From contig CM056389.1 of assembly GCA_029718625.1 (NCBI GenBank), positions 21,609,381 to 21,673,380 on the forward strand: a DNA stretch of 64,000 nucleotides, given 5' to 3'. The translations under genes were made by a program, and so were the position numbers. The stretch is from Synaphobranchus kaupii. Taxonomy: Eukaryota > Chordata > Actinopteri > Anguilliformes > Synaphobranchidae. Below the pieces are notes generated by a model. The model had not been told where the DNA came from. It was given only the letters and a program-made list of their open reading frames with translations, and did not search any database. Below are positions 21,951 through 33,939 of this stretch, piece by piece (position 1 is the stretch's first letter; every line of letters begins with the position of its first letter).

Positions 21951-22066
21951 TACAGAATCCGTCCAAATTACAGAATAAATTTTTGTCTGAAATTATAAAC
22001 TCCGGCTTTAAGGAAAACCCATAAATTATGATGGATTGTTTTAAAGGGTAACCGCTTGCAAAAACC

Positions 22067-22440
22067 TCAGTCTATCCAGTTGCACTGCAGGGCAATAAAA
22101 TAGGAGAGGGCTATTAATTGCCCAAAGCACTTACGAACCTCGTCTTGCCACAGACTGTAAAATGCATAAAATGCATTTATCCGTTTATGCACGCTAAGAA
22201 AATCATGTTCAGATATAGAAACGATACTATTCTTTGAAAATGTTGTACAAATTAGCATTCAACGTTTTCCGTTGCTTACTGTACTATATATAGTACCCAA
22301 TGCACTTTCGGTTTAGAAGACACCTATTTTTTTTTCTCAAGTCTCTTGTATAAATATGTTTATTAAACCAAATATCTTACCTCTATATGAAGCTATAAAT
22401 GTTTTCTGATTAACCCTGAAGAGTTTATATTGTTGCATCA
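22067..22440. repeat. Dispersed repeat shared with 46450-46740
   Basis: Matches 46465-46740 in the plus orientation (CTTGCTTACTGTACTATATA, AGAAGACACCTA, CCTGAAGAGTT), extending the duplication of the OR-D downstream region. In the second copy a LINE fragment separates it from the proximal flank. Confidence 0.7.
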
Positions 22441-23409
22441 TGATGTATCATATCATGATGCGAATCCATCCATCCATTATCTAACCCACTTATTCCTGGT
22501 CAGGGTCATGAGGGTGGTGGAGCCTATCCCAGCATCACTAGCGTAACTAGCGGGGGGGCAGGGAGGGCACTCTCCCCCCCTGGAGGCAAAATACCAAGAG
22601 CCGGGCCCTCAGCCGCTTGGAGGCAAACACCTAGGCCTACATTTTAAATAAAATAAAAATCAGAAATGAATTATTGTCAACAGTGTGGGCATAACTGAAC
22701 AAAATATAGGCTACGTGGGGAAATATTTTCATTAATATCATTAATATTATGTTGTTTGTCTTCCACAAATGCGCATTGCACACACGTTCGTTTCCGACAT
22801 CAGTTAGCAGCACAGTTAAAAAGGAAACAAAAATTGGGTTATACGAAACGTAGCCTAAACAAAAAGAACAGCGGGAGAAAACAAACGCTGCGTTAACATG
22901 TGTAGCCTACCACTAACTAACTTCTTTTTGAAGCATAATCAACACAAGGAGGGCTCAAGTTGAGACTGGCTAATCAGCAAGTTTTCCAGGGCAAAAGAAC
23001 GAAGAATTGACCTGTAAGAACGACCACGTAGACAAGGAAACGCAATGAATGAACTTAATTTTTTGACGTAGGCTATGCTATGACATTTTAATTGTACTAC
23101 TTAAATGAATGAATGAACTGAATATTCAATTTCTCACATAGCCTAGATCGATCGTTTCAAAATTAACGATTTTGTTTTGTGTAGACAGAAACATTAGCCT
23201 GGCCTACACTTTGTATTTTCAAAAGCAAAATAGTTCAATGCATAGGGCCGCATGCAATATCATAGCGAATTGATTTGTTTTTGTCAGAATAATAGTCAAA
23301 TAAATTAGCTATGGGTACTACTATTGCTACTGAGTGTATTACTTGCCTGAAGTGATTCATGTTATATCAGCATTTTAGAGAGATGAGTTAGGCTATTTCT
23401 GTGGGCTAT

Positions 23410-23808
23410 TGCTGCCTTCAAGCGCTCTTTGGAAACTCCTATTTCCCAGTTGCCAAATCGTAATTGCGAGGTTCACGCATTCACATGCTCCGGAATTACC
23501 AACAAACATGGATGTCTAGAAAGTAAATGTTTCTTTTTGATCCTTTACGAATAAAAAAAATACACGTAGAACTGCTATCACTTTCTGCATGAGAAAGAAG
23601 AGAAAAGGAAACGTATGATGAGAGCCCTTTATGATATATTAAAGTATATTTTACTGATCGCGTGCTGTGTGTGCGTGGCCATCAATATGATAATCTGCTG
23701 CGCTGTGCTGCCTGGTTGCATTGTCATATGTGAATCTATCGTATTTTCTGCCATTTCGATTTGGCAACTGGGAAATATGAGCTCCGAGGAGCACTTGAAG
23801 GATAGAGA
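23410..23808. repeat. Fold-back MITE inside the hAT element
   Basis: Inverted arms of about 50 bp: 23411-23460 (CTTCAAGCGCTC .. CCCAGTTGCCAAATCG) against 23757-23808 (CGATTTGGCAACTGGGAAAT .. GAGCACTTGAAGG). A chance 70-codon frame inside is not considered a gene. Confidence 0.75.
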
Positions 23809-23875
23809 GGTAATAGGCCAGTGGTGAAACGTCACTACTCGGGTAGCAAAATTATCTCAGACTTTCCCACTTCTA

Positions 23876-24366
23876 ATTATGCTGCATTCAAGTGATGTCG
23901 GGTTGTAGTTTTCTCCAAGTTGGGAGTACGTCACAACTCGGCCCGACTCGTTCGTGTTCACTTGCTTTGAGGTTCAGGGGGTTAAGAATGCAAATACCAC
24001 ATGGAATTGAATGCTGCAGTACTATAGTTATCAAGGAATGTCTGTTTTAAATTTGTAGCTGTGATTCACGTAGGGCTTTATTGTATGAAATTTATTACCG
24101 TTCACACAGGACTCCGTTTTTGTTTGGCCATTTTGGCAAGAGCTAATACGTCACAACTCGACCCAGATTTAGGATTTATCTAGAATCCCGATTTCCCTGA
24201 CTTGTTCATCCGACATAATGGGTGTTCATGTGGACCTTACTGGTGGGAAACACAAATCCGACACATGAATGCAGCATTAGGCTACGACTTGGAGGTTCAT
24301 TCAAGTGCAACTTCCATGTCGGAAACTGACTCATATTTCCGACAGCACTTGAATTCAGCATATGTC
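23876..24366. repeat. Second fold-back inside the hAT element
   Basis: TTATGCTGCATTCAAGTGAT at 23877 pairs with GCACTTGAATTCAGCATATG at 24345; inside, CGTCACAACTCG-type words repeat. About 490 bp, no coding content. Confidence 0.65.
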
Positions 24367-24781
24367 TCTGGCACGCCGACATAGGGTCATATTTTTTAGC
24401 GACATATATTAGGACCCCCTGCTGACCTAATTTGCCCCCGCCTGAGTTGATCATGTAGTTACGCCACTGCCCAGCGTGCATTGGGCGAGAAGCAAGAATA
24501 CACCCAAGACACGTCGCCAATTTATCGCAGGGCACACACACCATTCACTCACACACTCATGCCTATGGGGAGTCTTGAATTAGCCTAACCTGCATGTCTT
24601 TGGATTGTGGGAGGAAACTGTGGGAGGAAACCCACGCGGACACGGAGAGAACAAGCAAACTCCACACAGAAAGGCCCTCGGCCAGGATTAGAACTCGGTA
24701 CCTTCTTGCTGTGAGGCGACAGTGCTAACCATCTTGATGCAAATCTGAACTGTATTTCCTTAGTCTAGTTAGTCTATTTAA

Positions 24782-26489
24782 CCTCTTGCTGCCACACGCC
24801 CCCTAGCGGTAACGTGGGTGTGACGGAATTTATTAAATTATACATTTCATTAATTTAATAATATATAATAAGCTGCTCACCTCAATATTTTGATTAAATA
24901 TCATAAGATATATCCATTCCTTCTGGGAAAGTGGTTTTTAAGCCCAAAACGTTGAGCACTGACCTAATTCTCAAACATGTATTGCAGCTTGATGTCACAC
25001 CATAAACAATGTGCTGGTAAACTGTTCTGCTTAATTGTATTTCACACAACTTTGAAAAATCATTATACCTTTAGGCTTCAAGAAAAAATACTTTAAAACT
25101 TTCATACGGCTGTACATGATTTTCTGCACTTCATTACGAGTAGTTCGGCTGTGTTCAGTTTGGCGTTGTGAAACTCAGCTAGTTTCTGGAGTACCAATCC
25201 CGTGGCTTAGTATATTTTAGCCAAAGTGGTTTTGTACTTTATTGCAGAGATTTATGCAAAACCGTCGTCAATTTGGTGTATTTCTTTGACTGATAGCACA
25301 ATAGGCCTATCTGAAGTGGGAAAAACTTGCATCGACCCGCCTCCACTCCAAGTATTATTTGCTTTCCATTGGGTTTTAAAACTGTCTGTCAAATATTCCA
25401 GCCAATAGCCAAGACTCTTATCTTTCAGACAAGCCCTCATTCAACACAAAGCCCTCGTAAGTCAAGTAAATACAGCCCCGCGTAAGAGGAGGAGGCAACC
25501 AAGTGTAATTATCGAACCAAGATGGTGCAGTGTTTTTACCTTGTAGCGTAGCTCGCTACATTCCGTTTAGCAAAGTACAATTAATAAGGTAACTGCGCTG
25601 TATATCTTTTTACTTTACAGTCTCTTTCATACAGTTTTTGGTTAGTTATGTCTAGGTTATTCAGGAGTTTCTCCGTGCAGCATGTCCTAGCCTAAATATG
25701 GTTTTGCGGTCTCAGTGACGCAGAGTGATGTAAGGTAACAGATTATTTTGCCGGTATACCAGTGAGAATTCACTGTTATGTAGAAAACGAATCCCTCGGA
25801 ATTAAATTAATATAGCTAATATTACTATATTGTAACAATGGCAAGCTAGCCAGCAAAATTACACATAGCAGCTAGCTATCTATTTGTGTCTGAGACTAGC
25901 TGTTCCGAGTTTCTTTTGAATTAAATGGCGTCTGAAGGGTTTGTTTTGTTCCACGAGTAAATTGTTCTGTATGCAATACAGCAGTTCTGTCCAGGTAAAC
26001 GAATGAGCAATGTATGCATGGCGTAACATGAGGGAGAGATAACATGAGGATGAGTTTGTTGTTGATTATTATGCAGGGGTTTATTTTATCTAGGGTGGAC
26101 ATTTGATTTTATATCCCATTTGCATATACCTGGACTCATTTCTGGCTAATGAGGCTCTGGTGGAATACAAGATTCACTGTGCTGCTACATGGGTTTGGAG
26201 AGCTTTTTGGGGACCACGGGTAGGCTAGTTAGTTGTGTAATATGAAACACACCAAAAACACATCTAAAAATGAACTTTTATTGCCAATTATCAGATTTTA
26301 TTGCAAAACTTAAAAAATAAATCATATTGAGACTTTTCTGGAACCACGTGATTTTGCACAATTTGGCACAATTTGTGCCAACTTTGGTAACCGAAATGGT
26401 TCACCTGAAAAAAAGCTCTGTAGAATTTGAATGGTTTGAGATATTGACACCATATTTTTAGCAGAGATAGGCAGCATATTGAGGAATCA
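24782..26489 (-). mobile_element. piggyBac-like TTAA element, copy 2 (truncated)
   Basis: Minus-strand copy: TTAA at 24778-24781, tip CCTCTTGCTGCCA, then the same order as copies 1 and 3 reversed, including the CGCCCCCTAGCGGTAA block. It ends at about 26489 where L2 sequence begins; the last roughly 290 bp of the element (equivalent to 57979-58275) are missing and do not resume after the L2 at 30530. A 15-codon transposase start relic is at 25648-25695 (MSRLFRSFSVQHVLA, then stop). Confidence 0.8.
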
Positions 26490-26504
26490 ATCAATTCTTC
26501 AAAA

Positions 26505-27783
26505 TCTTCTACCTGTCTTCTAGACCCTATCCCAACGAAGCTACTGAAGGAGCTACTGCCAGTGATTGGAACACCACTGTTGCATATTGTCAATGCTTCT
26601 TTAGCCTCTGGACATATACCACCGACTCTCAAACTTGCAGCCATCAGACCCCTTCTTAAGAAGCCAAACTTGGATATGAACGACTTGTCTAACTATAGGC
26701 CTATCTCAAACCTTCCATTCCTCTCTAAAATAATAGAAAAGGTCATTTCAAAACAACTTTGGTCATTTTTGCACCCTAATCAAATATTGGAAGTTGAAAC
26801 CAAGTTTCAATCTGGTTTTTAACCCTTTCATAGCACTGAAACAGCCCTAGTCAAAGTATTCAATGACCTACTCCTTGCTTCTGACAGTGGCTACATCTCT
26901 GTACTCTACATCTCTGTACGCTTCTAGATTTAAGTGCAGCATTTGACACAGTTGATCACCTCATCCTTCTGAACAGGCTTGAAAATATTGTTGGCCTCCG
27001 TGGACTGGCTCTTTCCTGGTTTAGATCATACTTATCAGACCAATATCAATTTGTGCATCTTAACAATGACTCCTCCTATAAGTCTAGGGTTAGATATGGA
27101 GTACCACAAGGATCTGTCCTTGGGCCTTTGCTCTTTTCTCTATACATGCTTCCCCTGGGACAAATCATTTGTAAACATGGCATTAACTTCCACTGCTATG
27201 CTGATGACACCCAGCTGTATCTATCAGTCGAGCCTGATGAAGTTGTCCAACTGTCAAAGATGGAAGCTTGTCTTATAGATATAAAGGAATGGATGACCCA
27301 TAACTTTCTCTTGCTAAACTCTGATAAGACAGAGGTAATGGTAGTGGGGCCCAAGTCCCTGAGATGCAAACTATCGGGTTTTATGCCTAACATTGATGGA
27401 ATTTCAATCACTTCAAGTGCTGTCATTAAAGATCTTGGTGTTACGTTTGATCCAGATCTTGTATTTGATACACACATTAAAGACATCTCTAGGGTTGCTT
27501 TCTATCACTTGAGGAATATGTCAAAAATTAGAAAAATACTGTCCCTACATGATGCTGAAAAGCTAGTCCATGCTTTTGTTACTTCTAGATTAGATTATTG
27601 TAATGCTCTTTTGTCTGGATGTGCAAATTCCTCTCTGAAAGGGCTTCAGCTAATTCAAAATACAACAGCTCGTATTCTCCCGAGCACTAGGAGATTTGAA
27701 CACATCAGCCCAGTATTAGCTTCACTTCACTGGTTGCCAGTTAAATTTCGAATAGACTATAAGATTCTATTACTTACCTTTAA
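26505..27783 (+). pseudogene. L2 LINE reverse transcriptase, broken
   Basis: Begins near LLDPIPTKLLKELLPVIGTP, continues RPLLKKPNLDMNDLSNYRPI and KFQSGF, then a stop at 26820-26822. After a damaged stretch that includes a tandem repeat of CTACATCTCTGTA (near 26891) the frame recovers as DLSAAFDTVDH, GVPQGSVLGPLLF, YADDTQLYLS (the catalytic YADD, about 27200) and RLDYCNALL. It runs in frame to LLLTFK at 27783, where the TTAA element interrupts it. Dead through one stop, the internal frameshifts and the insertion. Confidence 0.9.
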
Positions 27784-29535
27784 AGAGATACTGCAGTGCC
27801 TTTTCTAAGGCCTTTTTTACCGCTTCAATTTGAACTGGAACTCGTGAGTAGGTGTGGTCATATGACGATGATGCCACATAGTCATATTATGAATATTCAT
27901 ACAGTCAAGGAGTGAAAGGGTGTGTCTTGGTGAACTGACTCAGCCCCATTGAACCACAGTCTATGTACTGAACTCAATACGCTCTATGCTCAGCCTCCTT
28001 CCTGCTCTCTCCAGTCCTCACTACTAAACACATACTAAACAAACAACAGCTGTACTGCAGGGAGTTTTGAGGTGGAGGAGTTTGAAGTAGAGGAAGAGGA
28101 TTCCTTCGTGGTGGAAGACTCTCCTCGCGAAGATGTTGCCATATTCATTCGAGCCACTGGCAGCAGCAGCCGCCGGCTGTATTGGTTGCGAGGAGAGGAC
28201 CGGGGATGTAACCGAATGGTAGAGCTAACGTTACCTAGCTAAGTTAGCTTGTTTGTCTGCCTAAAGTAACGTTACTATTGAATACATTCAAATACACAGC
28301 AAAACCCAGTCACACAGTAACGTTAGTATATTGAACATGGCTGGTTGTAGCGCCCTGATATAGCTCCACTTGGTCCGGAGATAATTGTTATAATTTATTA
28401 CCTAACATTATTAGCTAAGATATATATAGCTAAGATAACTAGCGAGCTAGCCAAGTTACCAGTTCTCTCTTGACCAAACGGGGCAAAACTCACAATAGAC
28501 TGCCTTGCATTAACTAACTTATCGATACATTTCGTCTCTCGGCAGATTATGAAAGCTAACAGAGCAGGTGTTGTGCCGAAAAGAGTCCCCCTGCCTAAAT
28601 TCATCCGTCCCCCCCCGCAAAATGCTACCTGTTATAACTACAAGTATGTGCTTTCTAGGGTACCATCCAGTGACCTAAATATGTAACCACAATAAATGTG
28701 AAGTGTCTCAGACTTTGCAAACAAGAGATGGCTGGGGGGGGTAAATAATATAATACATAAATACTTGTAAACTATTATGTATTCCAAGTGCTCTCGTAGT
28801 TTATTATCGTGGATGTTAAAGCGTAGCCTACATTATGGGTCGCCTATCACTAGTGCCATGCTGAGGTTTGCATTGCGATGTGTTCATCTTAAAACCTAAA
28901 ATATACAATCGTTTTTTTACTGATGTTCTGGTCTTTGCTGAGTGGTAGAAACTGTATAAACACTCATTTTGTCGGAAGAAGAGCGCAGATCGAACTAAAT
29001 TAAAATATAAGCGGCACTGAGAACAAGCGAATGCACCTGTTCGTGGCGTTGCACCAAGGAACGATACATCTCTGACTCCTTGGCATAATGCAGGCAAGTT
29101 AGCTAAAGATACCAAATAGTAAGACGTAGATGAATAACTCTCTATGTAGCTAGCTATATGTAATATTAATATTAATATTGTCATATTAACCTTAGCAGTA
29201 ATAAAAAGCAATTCGCATTTTAACTTGAACTACCTAGTTAGCAGTACAAGGGTCTCAGTCTCAAAGAGGAAAAAAAACAAAAAACGTTGGTCTCTGCTTT
29301 AGTCTGCCGAGACCACCCCTAAGACCACCTCAACTCCACCTATTTTTATGTTAAGGATCTCGTGACGTCATGAATCCCCGGAAACCAGCGTATTGGTAAG
29401 CCTACACAAAAACTCAGATAAAACCATTTAGACTAAACATGAGATTTTCTGACATAAACAGTTGTGTATAATCATAATCTAACCCAAAACATCGGTTTTC
29501 AACGGGAAAAGTCGGTTTTTGACTGCAGTATCACT
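27784..29535. mobile_element. TTAA-type non-autonomous DNA transposon inside the L2
   Basis: Tips AGAGATACTGCAGT and ACTGCAGTATCACT are 14-bp inverted repeats with one mismatch, flanked by TTAA at 27780-27783 and 29536-29539. The site can also be read as an 8-bp palindromic duplication CTTTAAAG with 12-bp tips, so a hAT-like origin is not excluded. Removing it rejoins the LINE reading frame. Inside, 28060-28231 can be read as an acidic stretch (EVEEFEVEEEDSFVVEDSPR) but no transposase was recognised. Confidence 0.85.
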
Positions 29536-29786
29536 TTAAAGCCTTACATGGGCTTGCCCCCTTATATTTAAGTGATTTACTTCTCCCTTATAATCCCTCA
29601 CTCACAAGGGGCGCAGGCCTCCTTGTTATTCCTAGAATAGCTAAAAGTACCATAGGTGGTAGAGCCTTTTCCTATCGTGCTCCTCTCCTATGGAACAAAT
29701 TGCCTGCTCATGTTCGGGGTGCAGACACTATCAGTTTATTTAAAGCTAGGCTTAAAACCCATCTTTTTAGTCTGTCCTATAGTTGA
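29536..29786 (+). pseudogene. L2 ORF2 C-terminus (continuation after insertion)
   Basis: ALHGLAPLYLSDLLLPY, then RAPLLWNKLPAHVRGADTIS and FKARLKTHLFSLSYS before a TGA at 29784. This is the conserved C-terminal end of L2-clade ORF2 and is in frame with the part before the TTAA element. Confidence 0.85.
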
Positions 29787-30531
29787 GGGGCAGGAGTGGG
29801 TGGCTGGCATAAGCTATAGAGTCTCTGGTGGACTGAGCGGTCAGTGCTGTCACTGGGTCATTATTGGTAGTGCTGTGTTAAGCTGGACCGGTCATGGTCT
29901 GGTGGTGACCATCTCAAGCCTGCCCTCATGGCTGTAATGGCCCCTGCTTCTGTTTAGCCCTTAGCTATGCTGCCATAGCCTTATTCTGCCGGGGTTTCCT
30001 TATCGCACGCAGGCACCTCTGTCTCTCCTGCTCTGCTTGTTCTGCTACCATCTGTTTTTTTTTCTTTTTTCTTTTTTCCTCTTTTCCCTGCTCTGGGCAC
30101 CTGCCCAGAGCTCTAGCCCAAGTTTCCCTCCCCCTCCCCCTGCCCCCCTCCTGGCCTGGAGCTCCAGCCCAAGACCAGCTAGGCGCCCCCCACCTGCCAC
30201 TGCTGATCTCTACATGACGGAGTCATCAGAGTAGAATACCTCCCTATGAAATAATCAACCCATAGGCCAGTGGAGGATGGCCATCCCCCCAATAGCCGGG
30301 TTCCTCTCGAGATTTCTTCCCATCGGGGAGTTTTTTTTCGCCACTGTATGAGGGTTTTCTCTCCCTACTAGAGAGTTTTTACCTCTGCTATCTGGGGGGG
30401 CTTAGAGCTGGCTTAGAGCTGGTAATTCCTATTTCCTCTTTCCAACCTTTCTGTTCTGTAAAGCGTCTTTGTGACAGTCGTCTGTGAAAAGCGCTATAGA
30501 AATAAAATTGAATTGAATTGAATTGAATTGA

Positions 30532-31006
30532 AAAAGCTAGAATTAACTTTACCAACATCACATATCAACTTCGTTAGTATATATAACCCATTCTCACGGT
30601 TATATTTTAACTCCAGTAATAATTAAATAAAACTGTCCTACCTGAAAAAGGGGGAGAAAGATCACAGTCGTGATACTGGTCATATTTCCTCATCAGAATC
30701 TTTATCAGGAATGAGAAAAGACCGCAATCTCCCTCTAGTGTATGGGCGAAGGCATAAGCAATCGATCCCAGAGAATAAATGGGGATTTTAACTTTTCTAA
30801 ACCCAGCAATAAGTTACGTTGTTTCGTCATGAATTCTTACAATTTTACCGAACTCGAGTGAACTTTTACCAGGTTCTCTTGCGAGTTATCTTATGAATTG
30901 TTTCCTATTATGGTTTTAAACTTGCATTCACTATGAATTTACATGTTCCTAGAACAATTTTATTCTTTACAACCGATTCATATGAGAGCATTATTTTAAC
31001 TTGTCA
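30532..31006. other. No gene seen
   Basis: Unique-looking AT-rich sequence between the L2 tail and the OR-D promoter module; no frame or repeat recognised. Confidence 0.45.
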
Positions 31007-31416
31007 CATACACAAAGCATAAATAGTAACAGTCATGCTGCCCCAGTCCTGACAGTAAGACAAGAGATTGAATAAATAAATAAACAAATAAATACAAATC
31101 CCAAACAAGGATCACAAAACCTATCGTAATCATTGCGTCATGTTGCATTAATTTCACGTGAGCATTTCTGTTGTGTTCTGTTCCCTTGGTGTACTGATCT
31201 GTATCAATACACCAGGATATAAAAACCACAGTACACACTGAGTCTCACCACAGTCTTTTCAAACTGATCTATCATCAAGTTCAAGGACATACATCGACTA
31301 AAAGGGAAATATTTAAAGACATTTGTTGCCTTACAATAGAAAACGAGTTCTTCTATATGAGAGATAGATGCATTGAGAAATTTTTTTTGGTCCTAGCAGA
31401 TTGCCGAGCATTATTG
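31007..31416 (+). promoter_or_regulatory. OR-D promoter and non-coding exon 1
   Basis: Upstream edge ACATACACAAAGC; then TTGCGTCA (31133), CATTAATTTCACGTGAGC, an EBF/Olf-1-like TTCCCTTGGTG at 31181, TATA (GATATAAAAACC) at 31216-31227, a likely start near 31245, the ATCTATCATCAAGTTCAAGG block, and exon end TTATTG at 31416 followed by donor GTAAGTATTA. The intron matches other OR introns to about 32365. The next OR on this strand is OR-D at 43144, so this is its most likely first exon; no other gene lies between. Confidence 0.65.
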
Positions 31417-32512
31417 GTAAGTATTAACTGCATGTTAATGTATTTCTTCATTCATTTATTTCAAAGAATTGCCATTTTCTGCTTTGCATGAAGTGCATCA
31501 CATTTATTCAATTTGAACAATGAATCAAAAGTAAATTTACTCTAATTTTAAATAAGCAACAAAAGTATGTTTAAGAAAATGAATATTTCATACATTACAG
31601 GCATTTTCTTATAGAAGAAAACATATTGCATCGAACAACTTGACATGACATATCTTCCAAACCTTTCCCTTTTAACCCTCATATTATTTTCAGGGACTCA
31701 GTGCTTGACATATCTTAAAAACCAGCTAACCTTCATCTTTCATTTTGACACTATATGACTTTTCCTAATTTGTTGGGATTAAATAGTAAACATACAATAA
31801 ACATAATGGTATGTTTTCAAAAGTCCTGTACCAACTTTTTATACAAAGGTGTTGTTGTGGGGTTATTTGTGGGGTATCTGTATAAAACGTAAGAAAATAT
31901 ACAACCTCATTTTTTATCTCTGATTTTTTGTGGATGATTTTGGTGGCAATTTCCCATACAGGTTTTAAACTTCACAAACTTTCACTTAACTCAGGCTCTA
32001 AAATTTGATGTTCCATCACAGATTTTTAATATTTAGGCATAAAAGACTTTTGGGAGACACACAAAAGGTGAATTAGAAAGTGTCAAAGCTAACCCCCTAC
32101 AATAAAAAGGTGTCATTAAATGTCAAGATAATATGAGGGTTAAGAATTTTGAGAGAAAATATTGAATGTCAAATATTTCAGTGTATATACTATTTATTGA
32201 CATTGGTCATCATTAAGCTCTGTTTGGTTTCATCTTTCTGAGTTCATCTATAACTGTGAGGTGTCATCTGTGATCAAAATATCAGCCTTTTACAGTAATA
32301 CTGAAAGGTACAGTCATACAAAAGTATTACAAACAGATAGAATGATTGTATAACAGGATTGAGACCTTTTGAGAGGCAGGGGCTCAAAGTGAGAAAAGGG
32401 ACCTAACTGTTATTATGACGTCCAGTTATAATACAGAAGATAATAATATAGGCATCCTATATAGGAATCCAATCTTAGCCCTTACAGTTTTAGTTAGTTT
32501 GGTCCTTGGAAT

Positions 32513-32731
32513 CATTGGGACTAATTCACCAATCACTCTTCGAACAAATTTGTTCTTAAGACTTTCTTTAAACGTTTTTACAAACATTTTCAGGATTAAC
32601 TGATGTTTGCATTCTCAGAAAAAACCCCAAGCAAGAAAACATTGGTGAATGCCAGAATGTTCATAAAAAACATTTTAAAGAAAGTCTTAAGACCAAATTT
32701 GTTCGTAGAATGGTTGGTGAATGAGGCCCAA
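32513..32731. repeat. Fold-back MITE
   Basis: TTGGGACTAATTCACCAATC at 32515 pairs with GGTTGGTGAATGAGGCCCAA ending at 32731, and the inner ACAAATTTGTTCTTAAGACT pairs with AGTCTTAAGACCAAATTTGT. The tip form GGGCCTCATTCACCAA is seen in Harbinger/hAT MITEs; the superfamily is not settled because no clear target duplication was identified. Confidence 0.65.
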
Positions 32732-32891
32732 TGTCTTTAGCTTTAGAGAATAACATAAACTTAGTTTTGTCTTAATTTAGGACAAGTTTAAGATCAATAA
32801 ATGATTTTTGTATGGAATTAAAACCTTGTTGCAGGTTAAAAATGGTCTGCTGGACTGAAGGAGCGCTTGAGTAAACGACAGTATTTTCATA

Positions 32892-33936
32892 TAACCCCAA
32901 TTCCAAAAAAGTTGGGACAGTATGTAAAATGCAGAAAAGCAGAAAGCAGTGATTTGTAAATTCTCTTTTACATATATTTAATTGAAAACAGTACAAAGAA
33001 AAGATATTTCATGTTTTACCTTATCAACTTTATTGATTTTTGTAAATATACCCTATTTCCGAATTTGATGCCTGCAACACGTTCCAAAAAAGTTGGGACA
33101 GGGCCAAAAAAAATGACTGGGAAGTTAAAAAAAAAACCTGTTTGGAACGTTCCACAGGTAAACAGGTGATGCTATAATGACTGGGTATAAAAGGATATGA
33201 AAAGACTCTTGATATTTTATTTTCAGCGATACTATAAGCTCTCTGCATTTGAATGGATCTCTATGGGAATTGGGGGGTGGGACTAGATTAAGCTGTAAAT
33301 GACATGGAAATAGTATGGAATCCATGGTTGGCTGAGTGGCTGTAAGTAATCAAGGGTCTGACGTATCAAACAAGCCTTAAATCATCTCTCTGCTGCCAGA
33401 TATGCAGTAGATATGGATGGATCACTTGGAGGGTTTTTTCTCCTGGCTTATTTTTCCATAGAGATCCATCCATATCTACTGCATATCTGGCAGCAGAGGG
33501 ATGGGTTGAGGCTCATATGATACCTCAGACATTTGATGACTTCCAGCCACTCAACCAACCATGGATTCCATACTATTTCCATGTAATTTACAGAGAGGTT
33601 ATAGTATCGCTTCTAAGAGTACCTGAAAATAAAATATCAAGAGTGTTTTGATATCCTTTTATATACCTAGTCATGATAGCATCACCGGTTTACCTGTGGA
33701 ATGGCAAACAGGTGTTTTTCTGCCCCTGTCCCAACTTTTTTGGAATGTGTTGCAGGCATCAAATTCAGAATTAGCATATATTTACAAAAAATCTATGATG
33801 TTGATAAGGTAAAACATTAAATATATTTTCTTTGGATGTTTTCAATTAAATATATGTAAAAAATAAATTACAAATCACCGCTTTCTGCTTTTATGTGCAT
33901 TTTACATACTGTCCAAATTTTTTGGAATTGGGGTTG
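32892..33936. mobile_element. Mariner-like fold-back element
   Basis: Tips TAACCCCAATTCCAAAAAAG at 32892 and TTTTTTGGAATTGGGGTTG ending at 33936, each next to TA. Arms extend about 220 bp inward (TGCCTGCAACACGTTCCAAA against TGGAATGTGTTGCAGGCA), and a second inverted pair lies at about 33220-33440 and 33470-33650. No transposase. Fragments of the same family are at 21697 and 44527. Confidence 0.85.
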
Positions 33937-33939
33937 TAC

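Larger units (their letters stand above)
22536..24469. mobile_element. hAT-type non-autonomous transposon
   Basis: Left tip CACTAGCGTAACTA and right tip TAGTTACGCCACTG are inverted repeats of the hAT form CAGTGGCGTAAC. They are flanked by an 8-bp target duplication, CCCAGCAT at 22528-22535 and CCCAGCGT at 24470-24477 (one mismatch), the hAT hallmark. 1.93 kb. No transposase frame was recognised; the interior holds two smaller fold-backs (23410-23808 and 23876-24366). Confidence 0.85.
22456..24744. repeat. Teleost LINE-tail repeat, split by a hAT element
   Basis: The left piece 22466-22535 (CCATCCATCCATTATCTAAC) and right piece 24478-24734 (TTGGGCGAG, GTCGCCAATTTATCGCAGGG, CATGTCTTTGGATTGTGGGA, CTTCTTGCTGTGAGGCGACA) form one common fish non-LTR tail. 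It is bounded by 10-bp direct repeats, TGATGCGAAT at 22456 and TGATGCAAAT at 24735. The interruption is the hAT element at 22536-24469. Confidence 0.8.
26490..30530 (+). mobile_element. L2-type LINE, 5'-truncated, split by a TTAA element
   Basis: Non-LTR element carrying most of the reverse transcriptase (26505-27783), a later 1.75-kb insertion (27784-29535), the ORF2 C-terminus (29536-29786), a 3' UTR with a CCTCTCGAGATTTCTTCC block, and an (ATTGA)n tail at 30508-30530. The tail repeat and 3' UTR layout resemble L2/Maui elements of fish. Its 5' end is fused to the piggyBac-like copy 2. Confidence 0.85.

Noticed and set aside
23615..23827. Hydrophobic 70-codon frame (MMRALYDILKYILLIACCVC)
   Set aside because: Lies between and partly within the arms of a fold-back MITE inside a hAT element; no homology recognised and no conserved context.
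28398..28604. Minus-strand 68-codon frame inside the TTAA element
   Set aside because: No recognisable domain, within non-autonomous transposon sequence.
29656..30234. Two plus-strand frames after the L2 RT
   Set aside because: The first is out of frame with the ORF2 C-terminus at 29536-29786; the second translates a T/C-rich 3' UTR.
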